From Subtercola boreus (GTDB lineage Bacteria > Actinomycetota > Actinomycetes > Actinomycetales > Microbacteriaceae): a stretch of DNA of 64,000 nucleotides. Of the stretch, positions 1-7,842 are shown in pieces. The stretch covers positions 2,914,001 through 2,978,000 of the forward strand of contig NZ_VFOO01000001.1 in assembly GCF_006716115.1 (NCBI RefSeq), written 5' to 3'. A model generated the notes under the pieces. That model was not told the DNA's origin and ran no database searches. It was given only the letters and a program-made list of their open reading frames with translations. The position numbers were made by a program, and so were the translations under genes. The stretch's first letter is position 1; each line of letters starts with the position of its first letter.

Positions 1-341
1 GTGTGCGGGAGATCCTGGCCATCGTCGCCCGGTCGTCGCAGGGATCTTTCCTCGGCGTCCTCAAGACCCTCGGGGAGCGCGAACCCATCGGCATGCTGAG
101 TTTCGCCCGGCCCGGCGTCAACCTGACGATCGACTTCCCCAATCTGGGGCAGTCGACGCTCTCCCTGCTCTCCTCCCTCGACTCTGTCGTGGCCGCTCAC
201 GGCGGACGCCTCTATCTGGCCAAGGACGCCCGGATGCCCGTCTCTCTCTTCGAGGCGGGTTACCCCCGTATCGAAGAGTTCGTCACCTACCGCGATCCGG
301 GCATCAGCTCGGAGATGTCGCGCCGCCTGTTAGGAAGCTGA
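1..341 (+). CDS. DprE1-like FAD-linked oxidase, C-terminal fragment (cut by window start)
   Basis: Only the last roughly 112 residues are present. The C-terminus, with GGRLYLAKDARMP followed by an aromatic and acidic stretch ending in YPRIEEFVTYRD, matches the end of decaprenylphosphoryl-ribose oxidases (DprE1, the VAO/D-arabinono-lactone oxidase fold). In that family the enzyme oxidises the C2 hydroxyl of decaprenylphosphoryl-ribose. The FAD-binding N-terminal half lies outside the window, so the flavin site cannot be checked. Its TGA stop overlaps the ATG of the next gene (TGATG), indicating translational coupling with a DprE2-like reductase. That pairing is the strongest support for the call. 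Polyprenol specificity is an inference. Confidence 0.72.
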   Translation, partial: VREILAIVARSSQGSFLGVLKTLGEREPIGMLSFARPGVNLTIDFPNLGQSTLSLLSSLDSVVAAHGGRLYLAKDARMPVSLFEAGYPRIEEFVTYRDPGISSEMSRRLLGS

Positions 342-1144
342 TGCCCGGTTCCCCCACCCTCCCCGGTTCCCCCGCACGGCCAGGTCCGACCTGGCCCACC
401 GACATCGTCATCGTCGGTGCGACGTCGGCGATCGCGGAGAACTGCGCGCGCCTGTGGCTGGAGGGCGGGTCATCCAGCGCCCTGCTCATCGGACGCGACA
501 GCGTCGGGCTCGAACGCATCGCCACCGACTTCCGGGTGCGTTTCCCCTCGGCGACCATCTCGACGTCGGTGACCGATCTTCTCGACGTGCCGTCGATCAG
601 GGACTCGGTGGCCGGCTTCGCCGGGGCAGGCGCAGCGGGGGCTCCTGCCGGTGCCGGCCTCACGGTGCTGATCGCCCACGGTTCGATGATCGACCAGGCC
701 GAGTCACAGGCCGACCTCGGCAAGGCCGACTCGGTCCTCCAGGTCACGGGGGTGTCCCCGTCGCTCTGGATGGAAGCGTGCGCCGACACGATGACGGAAG
801 GGACGATCGCCGTCCTCGGCTCCGTGGCCGGCGACCGCGGGCGGAAGAAGAACTACATCTACGGGGCCGCCAAGGGTCTCGTCGAGCGCATGGCGGAAGG
901 ACTGCAGCACCGACTGGCCGGTTCGCCGCTGCACGTCGTGCTCGTCAAACCCGGGCCGACGGCCACCCCGATGACAGCCGGCCTGCCGCAGTCCGGGCTC
1001 GCACCCGTTGCAGCCGTCGCAGCCGAGATCGTGAAGGGTGTGAACGCGGCCCGCCCGGTCGTCTATGCGCCCCTGAAATGGCAGGCCATCATGACCGTCG
1101 TCCGACTCATCCCGCGACCCGTCTTCAATCGTCTCGACTTCTGA
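341..1144 (+). CDS. Short-chain dehydrogenase, DprE2-like (decaprenylphosphoryl-2-keto-ribose reductase type)
   Basis: A 267-aa SDR protein. A Rossmann dinucleotide motif GATSAIA lies near residues 26-32, and the catalytic set is Ser161, Tyr174 and Lys178 (YGAAK). A proline-rich N-terminal extension of about 20 residues precedes the fold. In the DprE1/DprE2 pathway the partner reduces the 2-keto intermediate with NAD(P)H to give polyprenyl-phospho-arabinose, a lipid-linked sugar donor. The start overlaps the stop of the DprE1-like gene, so the two are made together. The gene converges on the glycosyltransferase operon that follows. The family (SDR) is certain; the specific reaction is inferred from the neighbour. 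Confidence 0.8.
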   Translation: MPGSPTLPGSPARPGPTWPTDIVIVGATSAIAENCARLWLEGGSSSALLIGRDSVGLERIATDFRVRFPSATISTSVTDLLDVPSIRDSVAGFAGAGAAGAPAGAGLTVLIAHGSMIDQAESQADLGKADSVLQVTGVSPSLWMEACADTMTEGTIAVLGSVAGDRGRKKNYIYGAAKGLVERMAEGLQHRLAGSPLHVVLVKPGPTATPMTAGLPQSGLAPVAAVAAEIVKGVNAARPVVYAPLKWQAIMTVVRLIPRPVFNRLDF

Positions 1145-1160
1145 AGCCGGGCGGTGCGTC

Positions 1161-3104
1161 TCAGGCCGCGTTCCCCTCGAAGGCTGAGTCCTCGTAGTCT
1201 TCGGTGAGCCCGTGCGGGGTCTTCTCCCAGTGGTGCGGGCTGAAGACAATCTGCCACGCCGCCCGCCAGGCCGCGATCGAATGCAGGATCCAGTACGCGG
1301 GATTGAGCAGCGCGAACATCGCGACGCGCCAGTTGTACCGTTTCCACGCAGCGAGCCCCGACACGATGATCATCAGCCCATTGGAGAAGAGCATGTTGGT
1401 CGTGCCGGCCACGATCAGCCACTCCGGCAGGTCCAGCCCGATGAACTGCACCCCGAGGTAGGTGAAGACGGTGAACCCGAGCACGAGCGGGTAGAGCAGG
1501 AAGGCCAGGGGCGTGCCGAGGATCAGCGCGACCAGCGAGAGGGCGCCGAGCGGTCCGTTCACCCTGAACCAGCGCACCGGATGCCTCGTGTTGACCGCAG
1601 CGGTCATGATGTAGCCCTTGATCCAGCGGGTGCGCTGGCGGATCCACGCGCCCACCTCCGCGCAGGCCTCCTCCCCGGTGGATGCCTCGACCACACCGAC
1701 GCGGTAGCCGTGGGCCGCGACCCGGAGGCCCAGGTCGGCATCCTCCGTCACGTTGTACGGATCCCACGCGCCGAGCTGGCGGAGCACCGCCGTGTCGAAG
1801 TGGTTCGAAGTACCGCCGAGCGGAATCGGCAGGTGCGACTGGTCGAGGCCCGGGAGCATCGAATCGAACCAGTGGGCGTACTCGACCGAGAACAGCCGCG
1901 TGAGAACGTTGTAGTCGGCATTGAAGTACACGAGCGCACCCTGCAGGCAGACCAGCCTCTTCTGACCCGGATCGACGTACTTCCGCTCGAATTCGTCCTG
2001 CCGGAACGCCGCGACGGTGTCTCGGAGCTGCGACGGGTTCGGCCTGTCCTCCGCGTCGTAGATGACGACGAACTCGCCCCGAGCGAACGACAGACCGTAG
2101 TTGCAGGCCCTCGGCTTGGTCTGCGGGCCGCCGGGCGGCACGATCACCATCCGCACATATTCGGGCGGGCGCATCCTCCGCACGGCCGAGATGGTCTCCT
2201 CGTCGTCGGCCTCGAGCAGCACCATGACCTCGAGCTTCGCCTTCGGGTAGTCGATGGCGCCGATGTTCACCAGCAGCTTGCTGATGATGTTCGCCTCCTT
2301 GTAGGCGGGAATCAGGATCGTGTAGACCGGCAACTCGCTGTCGGCGATCCGGGAGGGGAGAGGCCGGAGCCCGCGGCGCACCCGCTCGAGGGACACCTCG
2401 GTGGCCCACCGCTCCTTGTTGCGCAGGTTGAACGGAGCCCGGAAACCAGCCACGGCCTTGAAGCCGATGTTCATCAGGAAGATGAGGTTGGCGGCCGTGA
2501 GCACCACGACAAGGGTCACGGTCAGGTCGATGAGGCAGCCCACGACCACCAGGGCGACGAGGATGCCGGGCACCACGATCTGCCAGCGTCGGAGACCCGC
2601 CTTGGCTGATTCGTCCGAGCTCTCGGTGGCCAGGGCATCCGATGCCCCGAACAGCAGGCGGGTGCGGCAGGCGGCCTCGACGGCCTGGTTCAGGTCCCAG
2701 TCCGTCGTGGTCCGGACCGTGATGGTCTGCACGCCGAGCAGCACCCGCGCGGCATCGACGACCTCCTCGGTCGGTGGAACGGTCGTGGCGATGATGGCCG
2801 CGTCGCCCTCCCGCCGCCACGGCACCCAGCCCGCCTCGATGTACTGTTCGGGCTCCTCCGCCGCGAAGAGGCCGGCCTGAGGGGGATGCTCGATCAGGTC
2901 GACGAGCGGCGCGTTCCACTGCACCGCGAGCGCCTCGAACATCTCCCGGCGGGTGACCGCCCCCGAGAGGATCAGCTGCCGCCCGAGCAGACCGCCTTCG
3001 TGCGCCTGCTTCCGCAGGGCATCCTGCAACTCGGCCTCGGAGACCAGACCGGCATCGACCAGGATCTCGCCGACACGACGGGACGTGCTCTCGCGTCCTG
3101 TCAT
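1161..3104 (-). CDS. Membrane GT2 glycosyltransferase with N-terminal MshEN c-di-GMP-binding domain
   Basis: A 647-aa protein. Residues 10-33 and 39-62 form two 24-residue motifs separated by 5 residues (RVGEIL...GLV...L..AL..Q, then LLGRQLI..GAV...). This is the arrangement of MshEN/T2SSE_N domains that bind cyclic di-GMP. A membrane hairpin follows (about 175-210), then a processive GT2 domain with YTILIPAYKE (261-270), EADDEE near 298, DAED at 350-353, TEDAD near 453 and QRTRW at 490-494. Several transmembrane helices close the protein. It probably polymerises an exopolysaccharide at the membrane, switched by c-di-GMP. The start overlaps the previous gene's stop in an ATGA arrangement. The sugar substrate is unknown. 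Confidence 0.85.
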   Translation of the reverse strand: MTGRESTSRRVGEILVDAGLVSEAELQDALRKQAHEGGLLGRQLILSGAVTRREMFEALAVQWNAPLVDLIEHPPQAGLFAAEEPEQYIEAGWVPWRREGDAAIIATTVPPTEEVVDAARVLLGVQTITVRTTTDWDLNQAVEAACRTRLLFGASDALATESSDESAKAGLRRWQIVVPGILVALVVVGCLIDLTVTLVVVLTAANLIFLMNIGFKAVAGFRAPFNLRNKERWATEVSLERVRRGLRPLPSRIADSELPVYTILIPAYKEANIISKLLVNIGAIDYPKAKLEVMVLLEADDEETISAVRRMRPPEYVRMVIVPPGGPQTKPRACNYGLSFARGEFVVIYDAEDRPNPSQLRDTVAAFRQDEFERKYVDPGQKRLVCLQGALVYFNADYNVLTRLFSVEYAHWFDSMLPGLDQSHLPIPLGGTSNHFDTAVLRQLGAWDPYNVTEDADLGLRVAAHGYRVGVVEASTGEEACAEVGAWIRQRTRWIKGYIMTAAVNTRHPVRWFRVNGPLGALSLVALILGTPLAFLLYPLVLGFTVFTYLGVQFIGLDLPEWLIVAGTTNMLFSNGLMIIVSGLAAWKRYNWRVAMFALLNPAYWILHSIAAWRAAWQIVFSPHHWEKTPHGLTEDYEDSAFEGNAA

Positions 3105-4807
3105 CCCCAGATCCTCTCGTAGATGCGGTAGTCACCCTTCTCGAAGACGACCCGGTACGACGTGGCGAACGACGGCTGGTCCTTCACGCTGTCGTAGACG
3201 AGGTCGGCCACACCGGTCTGGCTGAGCTCCGGGGCGTCCGCGGTCGAGACGAAGACCCATTTCGCATGCGTTCCGGGACTGGCGATCGCCTCCTCGAACA
3301 GGGCACCGGTCGAGCGGTTGTAGTAGTCCACCAGCGGAATGCCGATCTCCGGCAGGAGGGCGCTTCCGGCGGCCGACTCGTCCATGAGCACCTGCCCCCC
3401 GTCGTAGTGGTCGCGGAGGTAGGCCGCCGCATCCGTCGCTCCGCTGGCACTCTTCAGCTGCACGTACCCGTCGGCTTCGGCGATGACGGATGACCGGGCC
3501 GGGTCGGTGGCCCACCAGGCCGTCTGCAGCACCAGCGAGAGACCGAGCAGCGCGAGAAGACCGCCACGCACGACGGGCACCCGGGAGATGCTGTCGACGA
3601 AGACGGAGGCCAACACCGCCAGCCACGGGATCACGGCGAGCGCGTACCGGGAGTTCCACCAGTTCTCGGGCAGGGAGTGGTCGTTGTTCATGTGCGTCTG
3701 CCCGAGGAAGAGGCTGAGCAGCGAGAACGCGTACGCCACCCCCATCACCCAGACGAGGAGCGCTCTGTTCGACAGGCCCCAGCGCCAGGCGAGGACGACA
3801 GCCCCGGCGATGCCGAGAACCACGGTGAGAAGGCCTGCCGTCTCGAGCACCGACCAGTTGTAGGTCCAGAGCGTGAGGCCGGCATTGTGGGTGTAGGCCA
3901 GCAGCCCGGCGTCGGCTGTCGCCTTCTGCAGGTTCGATGCCGAGTACTGACCGTTCAGGAACTCGAGCGGGTTGCTGTAGACGGCGAAGTTGTAGGTCAG
4001 CCACCACGCGATGGCGAGAGCGGGGAGGGCGGCGAAGGCGAGGACCATCTTGACGGCGTACCGCCACTCCCTCTTCCTGCGCCAGCTCGCAATGAGCACG
4101 ACCACGGAGCCGCCCACGACCAGCACCCATCCCTCGTAGCGGGAGAGCGTCGCTCCGGCGGCGGGAAGACCGGTGAAGACCATCATCTCGCCGGCGCTCA
4201 GGTTGCGCTTCGAGGTGACCCAGTGCGCGAGCCCGGCGAAGCAGGCTGTCATGCAGAGGATGAGTACCGGTTCGGTGAGTGCCGTCGTGTACACGTACAG
4301 GATGCTCGGGTTCGCGACGATGAGCAGAACACCGGCGATGCGGGCCGGGCGACCGAGACCGATCCGCGCCGAGACACGGTAGACCCCGCAGGCGGTGCCC
4401 ATCAGACAGACGACGCCGAGGAGGCCGGCGGCGAGACCGGTGTGCCACAGCCACAGGTTCTGCACGAAGGGCACGAGGATCAGACTGGGCACGGGGAGCC
4501 AGACGGTGCCCAGCTGCGTGAAGCCGGGGGCCTTGCTGTCGAAGAGCCGTCTCGAGATCGTGAGGTGGCTCTGCGAGTCGGCATAGGCCAGGTTGAGGCC
4601 GGACGTGGTCGAGACGATCACTGCGGCAAGCCCGACGACGAGGGCGAGCACGGCGATCACCAGCGTTCCGGGCACCCGCCGGCCGACAGCGGGTGCTCCC
4701 AGCGAGTCCCAGCGCTCCAGCATCCAGCGGGTGAGTCTCGACAGGGCAGGGGATGACGGCTCGTCGGGCGCCGCTCTGGGCCGGGGGTCGCTCGTCACGA
4801 GGCTCAT
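3101..4807 (-). CDS. GT-C type polytopic membrane glycosyltransferase (GT39/ArnT-like)
   Basis: A 568-aa multi-pass protein with about a dozen hydrophobic helices. The first extracytoplasmic loop carries acidic and His residues in a YADSQSHL context and then TQLGTVWLPVPS. This is the layout of GT-C enzymes that use polyprenyl-phosphate sugars (dolichyl-P-mannose mannosyltransferase/ArnT class). The internal Met before SLVTSDPR is preferred as start because a GAGGGTG ribosome site sits just upstream; longer reading would overlap the intergenic region. It lies between the BcsB-like gene and the GT2 gene, with a 4-bp overlap to the latter. It could add side-chain sugars from a lipid-linked donor such as that made by the DprE-like pair; this is inference. 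Confidence 0.75.
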   Translation of the reverse strand: MSLVTSDPRPRAAPDEPSSPALSRLTRWMLERWDSLGAPAVGRRVPGTLVIAVLALVVGLAAVIVSTTSGLNLAYADSQSHLTISRRLFDSKAPGFTQLGTVWLPVPSLILVPFVQNLWLWHTGLAAGLLGVVCLMGTACGVYRVSARIGLGRPARIAGVLLIVANPSILYVYTTALTEPVLILCMTACFAGLAHWVTSKRNLSAGEMMVFTGLPAAGATLSRYEGWVLVVGGSVVVLIASWRRKREWRYAVKMVLAFAALPALAIAWWLTYNFAVYSNPLEFLNGQYSASNLQKATADAGLLAYTHNAGLTLWTYNWSVLETAGLLTVVLGIAGAVVLAWRWGLSNRALLVWVMGVAYAFSLLSLFLGQTHMNNDHSLPENWWNSRYALAVIPWLAVLASVFVDSISRVPVVRGGLLALLGLSLVLQTAWWATDPARSSVIAEADGYVQLKSASGATDAAAYLRDHYDGGQVLMDESAAGSALLPEIGIPLVDYYNRSTGALFEEAIASPGTHAKWVFVSTADAPELSQTGVADLVYDSVKDQPSFATSYRVVFEKGDYRIYERIWG

Positions 4808-4858
4808 CGCGGCACCCTCAGTCCGAGGATTCCCACGCCGACGGACCAACCGGGGCGA

Positions 4859-6889
4859 TCACCGGGCAACCCCGGAATCCCGGTCGGCCGCGAGCTGCGC
4901 ATCGACGTAGCGCTTCAGTTTCGCCCGTCGACGGCGGCGCGTGAGTTCGCCGACCACCGCGGCGAGGATGAGGATGGCCGCCACCACGACGGTCCACAGG
5001 GCGTACCCGTTGTAGTCGCTCGTCACGGCGGCCTGCGGAACGATGGCGTTGCTCGAGAGCTGAACCGGCACGTCCCCGCCGGGTTGCGCGACGACCACAT
5101 CGCCGTTGAGCCCGAACCATGCTCCGGCATTGGACAGCGAGTAGTTCGCGGCCTGCCGCTGGAGCTGGTCTGTGGCAGCAGGGTCCGAACCGTCCGGGGC
5201 CCAGCCGCCGAGAAGGAGCACGTTCCGGCCCTCGGTCTCGAACGCCTCCAACGCGGCATAGGGGAGGGTCGCTCCGACACCGAAGACGACGGCCTTCGAG
5301 TCGATGGACCGGAAGGCATCGAGTCTCAGGGGGGCCTTCAGGGCATCCGAATCGTCCGACGTGGCACCCACGATGAGCCCGGACCTGTCGGAGGACACGA
5401 ACTCCCCCGCCGGCAGCACGGTCAGATCGAGCTGCACGCGCGAATTCCGCTGCAGGGAGGCGACGACGTCACCGGCGGCAGCGACGGAAGAGGCGTCGGT
5501 CATCCCGGTTCCGAACGCTACCGGAAGCGTGGTGCCGAGCACCTGCGGGAACCGCTGGAACCCCGTGTCCAGGCTCTGCCCGCGGGTCGCCGCGACCGAT
5601 GACCCCGCGTTGTCGACGAACAGTTCGATCGGAATGGACCGGGATTCCGGGAGGCACTCCCCTGTCGCAGGCGCGGCACTGAGCGTCACCTTCAACGCAT
5701 TCGAAGCCGTGAGACGCGATGCGGCGACGGGGAGCGTGACGTCGAACGCCGGGGTGTGCCCGAGCACCGCCGAGCCGATGAGGTAGTCGTTCCAGTAGAC
5801 GTTCATGGTGGCGACGACGGAATCCGGAATGTCGGAGTGCGTGCCGACCAGGTGCACCGTGGCGTCGCCGATCGGACCACCGAAGCTCGACTGGCTGACA
5901 TTCACGACGGCGTCGGCCTGTCCGTAGCGGGCCAGGGCGATCTGCGCTCCCGCGCCGAGATCCTGGAGGGTCTGCGTCAGACCGACCGTGGTGGTTCCGG
6001 ACTGGGTGAGACCGGATGTCTCGGCCGTGTCGGCCAGGGCCAGATAGTCGCTGCCGAGGGCAGCCCCGGCGGCGGCGAGATCCGCCTCGGGCCCGGAGAC
6101 CGTCAGGGTCGGCACGCCTGCGGCGTCGGTCGAGAGGGCGGTCGTGACGGTGTCGCCCGAAACGGCGAACGCGACGACCCGCCCGCGGGCCGGCTCGACG
6201 TCGACAGCGTCAGCGGCGTCGGAAGCGGTCGACAGGCTGAGAGCGACCGGAGACGGGTAGGCATGGGCGAGCGAGCCCACCGCGGCGAGGCCGGCCTGGC
6301 GGAGGGCATCGCTCGGGCCGTCGGGAATCGTCACGGAGATCGCGTCGAGGGCCGGTGAGAAGAAGTCGGCAAGCGACGTCGGGAGCTCGGGCTGGCCCTC
6401 GAACCCCAGCGACACGTCGCCGACAGAGACGACAGCGGAGTCCGGGGCGACGCAGACGGAATCGCTGCCGGCCCCAGCTGCCACATACTCGAAACCGATG
6501 GCGACCTGGCCGTCGGCCACATCGGCGGCGGAGAGCGGGACGCTCACGGTGGCCGGGGCTGTCGGATCGACGACCTGCCGCACCTGGCCCTTCACGATGA
6601 CCCTCACACTGCCGGCCACGCCGTCGGAGGCCGCCACAACCGGCTCGATGAGCGTCGTCGCCTGAGTGGGTGAGAGCCCCGCGGGCACCTTCACGGTGAC
6701 GAACACCGGCGCCGAATCATCCGGAAGCTCGTCGATGCCGGCCGTGACGGTCTGGCCCGACGCGTCCACCGCCTGCACGACGGTGCCGATCGACGCCGCA
6801 GAGGCCGACGAGGCGAACACCGTCACCAGGATGGCCGCGATGCCTGCGCTCGCGAGAAGGTGGGCGAAGGGGGAGGAGAAGGGACGCAT
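4859..6889 (-). CDS. Secreted, membrane-anchored BcsB-like subunit of an exopolysaccharide synthase
   Basis: A 676-aa protein with a Sec signal peptide (MRPFSSPFAHLLASAG... ending near ASAAS), a long extracytoplasmic beta-rich region, one C-terminal transmembrane helix and a basic tail (RRRRRAKLKRY). The middle holds a carbohydrate-binding-like stretch (DYLIGSAVLGH, then a Cys-containing loop, then IPIELFVDNAGS, then FQRFPQVLG). This resembles BcsB, the periplasmic partner of cellulose synthase. It is first in a three-gene operon with a GT-C enzyme and a c-di-GMP-type GT2. That context supports a role in guiding or secreting the polymer. Similarity is by pattern only and could be confirmed by structure prediction. 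Confidence 0.65.
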   Translation of the reverse strand: MRPFSSPFAHLLASAGIAAILVTVFASSASAASIGTVVQAVDASGQTVTAGIDELPDDSAPVFVTVKVPAGLSPTQATTLIEPVVAASDGVAGSVRVIVKGQVRQVVDPTAPATVSVPLSAADVADGQVAIGFEYVAAGAGSDSVCVAPDSAVVSVGDVSLGFEGQPELPTSLADFFSPALDAISVTIPDGPSDALRQAGLAAVGSLAHAYPSPVALSLSTASDAADAVDVEPARGRVVAFAVSGDTVTTALSTDAAGVPTLTVSGPEADLAAAGAALGSDYLALADTAETSGLTQSGTTTVGLTQTLQDLGAGAQIALARYGQADAVVNVSQSSFGGPIGDATVHLVGTHSDIPDSVVATMNVYWNDYLIGSAVLGHTPAFDVTLPVAASRLTASNALKVTLSAAPATGECLPESRSIPIELFVDNAGSSVAATRGQSLDTGFQRFPQVLGTTLPVAFGTGMTDASSVAAAGDVVASLQRNSRVQLDLTVLPAGEFVSSDRSGLIVGATSDDSDALKAPLRLDAFRSIDSKAVVFGVGATLPYAALEAFETEGRNVLLLGGWAPDGSDPAATDQLQRQAANYSLSNAGAWFGLNGDVVVAQPGGDVPVQLSSNAIVPQAAVTSDYNGYALWTVVVAAILILAAVVGELTRRRRRAKLKRYVDAQLAADRDSGVAR

Positions 6890-7080
6890 CGACCATCCGA
6901 CATGAGGGGGCACCCGAGGAGCCCGGCTGACATTGGCATTCTTTGGACAAAAAAGGGGATTGCCTTGACCGGTCTGCGGCGGTACACAGCTGCGAAGTCA
7001 GCACAATCCTACGGGATATGGCCCCCGTTCGGAGGACACGACTCCCGACTCGCCTCCCAACCCGCGCCCCGGAAACCAGG

Positions 7081-7107
7081 AAAGCCCCCCGCCGGGGCGG
7101 AGGGCTT
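7081..7107 (-). terminator. Rho-independent-type hairpin, original terminator of tRNA-Arg
   Basis: On the minus strand AAAGCCCTCCGCC is answered by GGCGGGGGGCTTT around a short loop. It lies just beyond the displaced 3' half of tRNA-Arg, where the tRNA terminator would have stood before the element inserted. Confidence 0.7.
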
Positions 7108-7113
7108 TCGGGT

Positions 7114-7158
7114 GGTGCGCCCGGAGGGATTCGAACCCCCGGCCTTCTGATCCGTAGT
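7114..7158 (-). repeat. Left attachment site (att), displaced 3' half of tRNA-Arg
   Basis: 45 bp identical to the segment at 19783-19827, which is the 3' half of the intact tRNA-Arg(ACG), from the anticodon loop through the T arm to the acceptor stem. The sequences diverge immediately outside this block on both sides. The 5' half of the tRNA is absent here, so this copy cannot be a tRNA gene. It is the scar of site-specific integration. Confidence 0.92.
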
Positions 7159-7341
7159 TCCAGGCGACCCGTACACCCTCGTTTCAGAGCGTGTCATCAT
7201 ACGGAAATCCTACCCCCCACGTTCCCCGGCATGTCCACGGATCTCGGCGAGGTGGCTATTCGTCTGGCTATCGCAAGCTCAACCCGAGGAATACGCAGGA
7301 GTTGGTGGAAATGCTCCGACCGACTGTCGAGCAGCGTCAGA

Positions 7342-7842
7342 TCATGGTCGTAGCGTGTAAGAAGCCCAGTACAACTCGACTATGGATCGCAGGACATAGA
7401 GGAGTTGGTATGCGACCAAACCCGCTGCTACCGCTGTAGCCCACGGGTCAGCCGCAGACGTGCCAACAAAGATGGCCAGACCGGCTAACCAAGATGTGCT
7501 GGCTAGACCTGCAAGCACTGTCCAGAGGAGGAGCGTCCTCATGTTGTCGAGTACAGACTTTCGCTCCTCATCGAAGATTAGGTCGGGATTTGACCTAGCG
7601 TCGATGCTCCGCTCCCAGAAGCGCATAGCCATCGTGAAAGTCAATCCGGTCATGATCGACGTTGCGGTGAGAAGCGCCCCCACTGCATTGGTGCGGACGG
7701 CCATACATAGCACCACGACACTAACCACGACTGCCGCAACGAGAATTGCTAACTCAAGCCATAGTCGAATGCCGCGCCTCGGAACGCCGGGGGCCAGGCC
7801 CAAGTGGTCACGCACTATCTGGAACGATGTGATCTGGGACAT
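7342..7842 (-). CDS. Small four-helix membrane protein, putative effector of a two-gene defence unit
   Basis: A 166-aa protein with a short N-terminal cytoplasmic part and four hydrophobic helices: about residues 27-50, 54-72, 105-128 and 133-155. Between helices 2 and 3 lies a charged loop containing ERSIDARSNPDLIFDEERK. No enzymatic motif is seen. Its ATG lies 35 bp inside the end of the upstream gene, so the two are translationally coupled. A soluble protein followed by a small 4-TM protein is the layout of RexA/RexB, and KwaA of Kiwa is also a 4-TM protein. A role in membrane depolarisation is inference; no close family was recognised. Confidence 0.6.
   Translation of the reverse strand: MSQITSFQIVRDHLGLAPGVPRRGIRLWLELAILVAAVVVSVVVLCMAVRTNAVGALLTATSIMTGLTFTMAMRFWERSIDARSNPDLIFDEERKSVLDNMRTLLLWTVLAGLASTSWLAGLAIFVGTSAADPWATAVAAGLVAYQLLYVLRSIVELYWASYTLRP

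Larger units (their letters stand above)
6890..7341. other. Gene-free stretch: operon leader, old tRNA terminator and left attachment site
   Basis: No credible protein gene lies here. From left to right it holds the leader of the BcsB-like operon (minus strand), a GC-rich terminator hairpin, the displaced 3' half of tRNA-Arg, and about 180 bp of element sequence that is visibly less GC-rich. Short open frames here lack ribosome sites and family features. Confidence 0.6.

Noticed and set aside
1161-1400. GspE/PilB secretion ATPase suggested by the MshEN domain
   Set aside because: No Walker motifs anywhere in the protein; the rest is a GT2 glycosyltransferase.
6930-6960. Similarity of TGACATT...CATT...TTGGACAAAAAA to the sequence at 19650-19684
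   Set aside because: Short, gapped and AT-biased; one lies outside the element, so chance resemblance is the better explanation.
7116-7158. Second tRNA-Arg gene
   Set aside because: Only the 3' half is present; D arm and 5' acceptor strand are missing, so it is an attachment-site scar.
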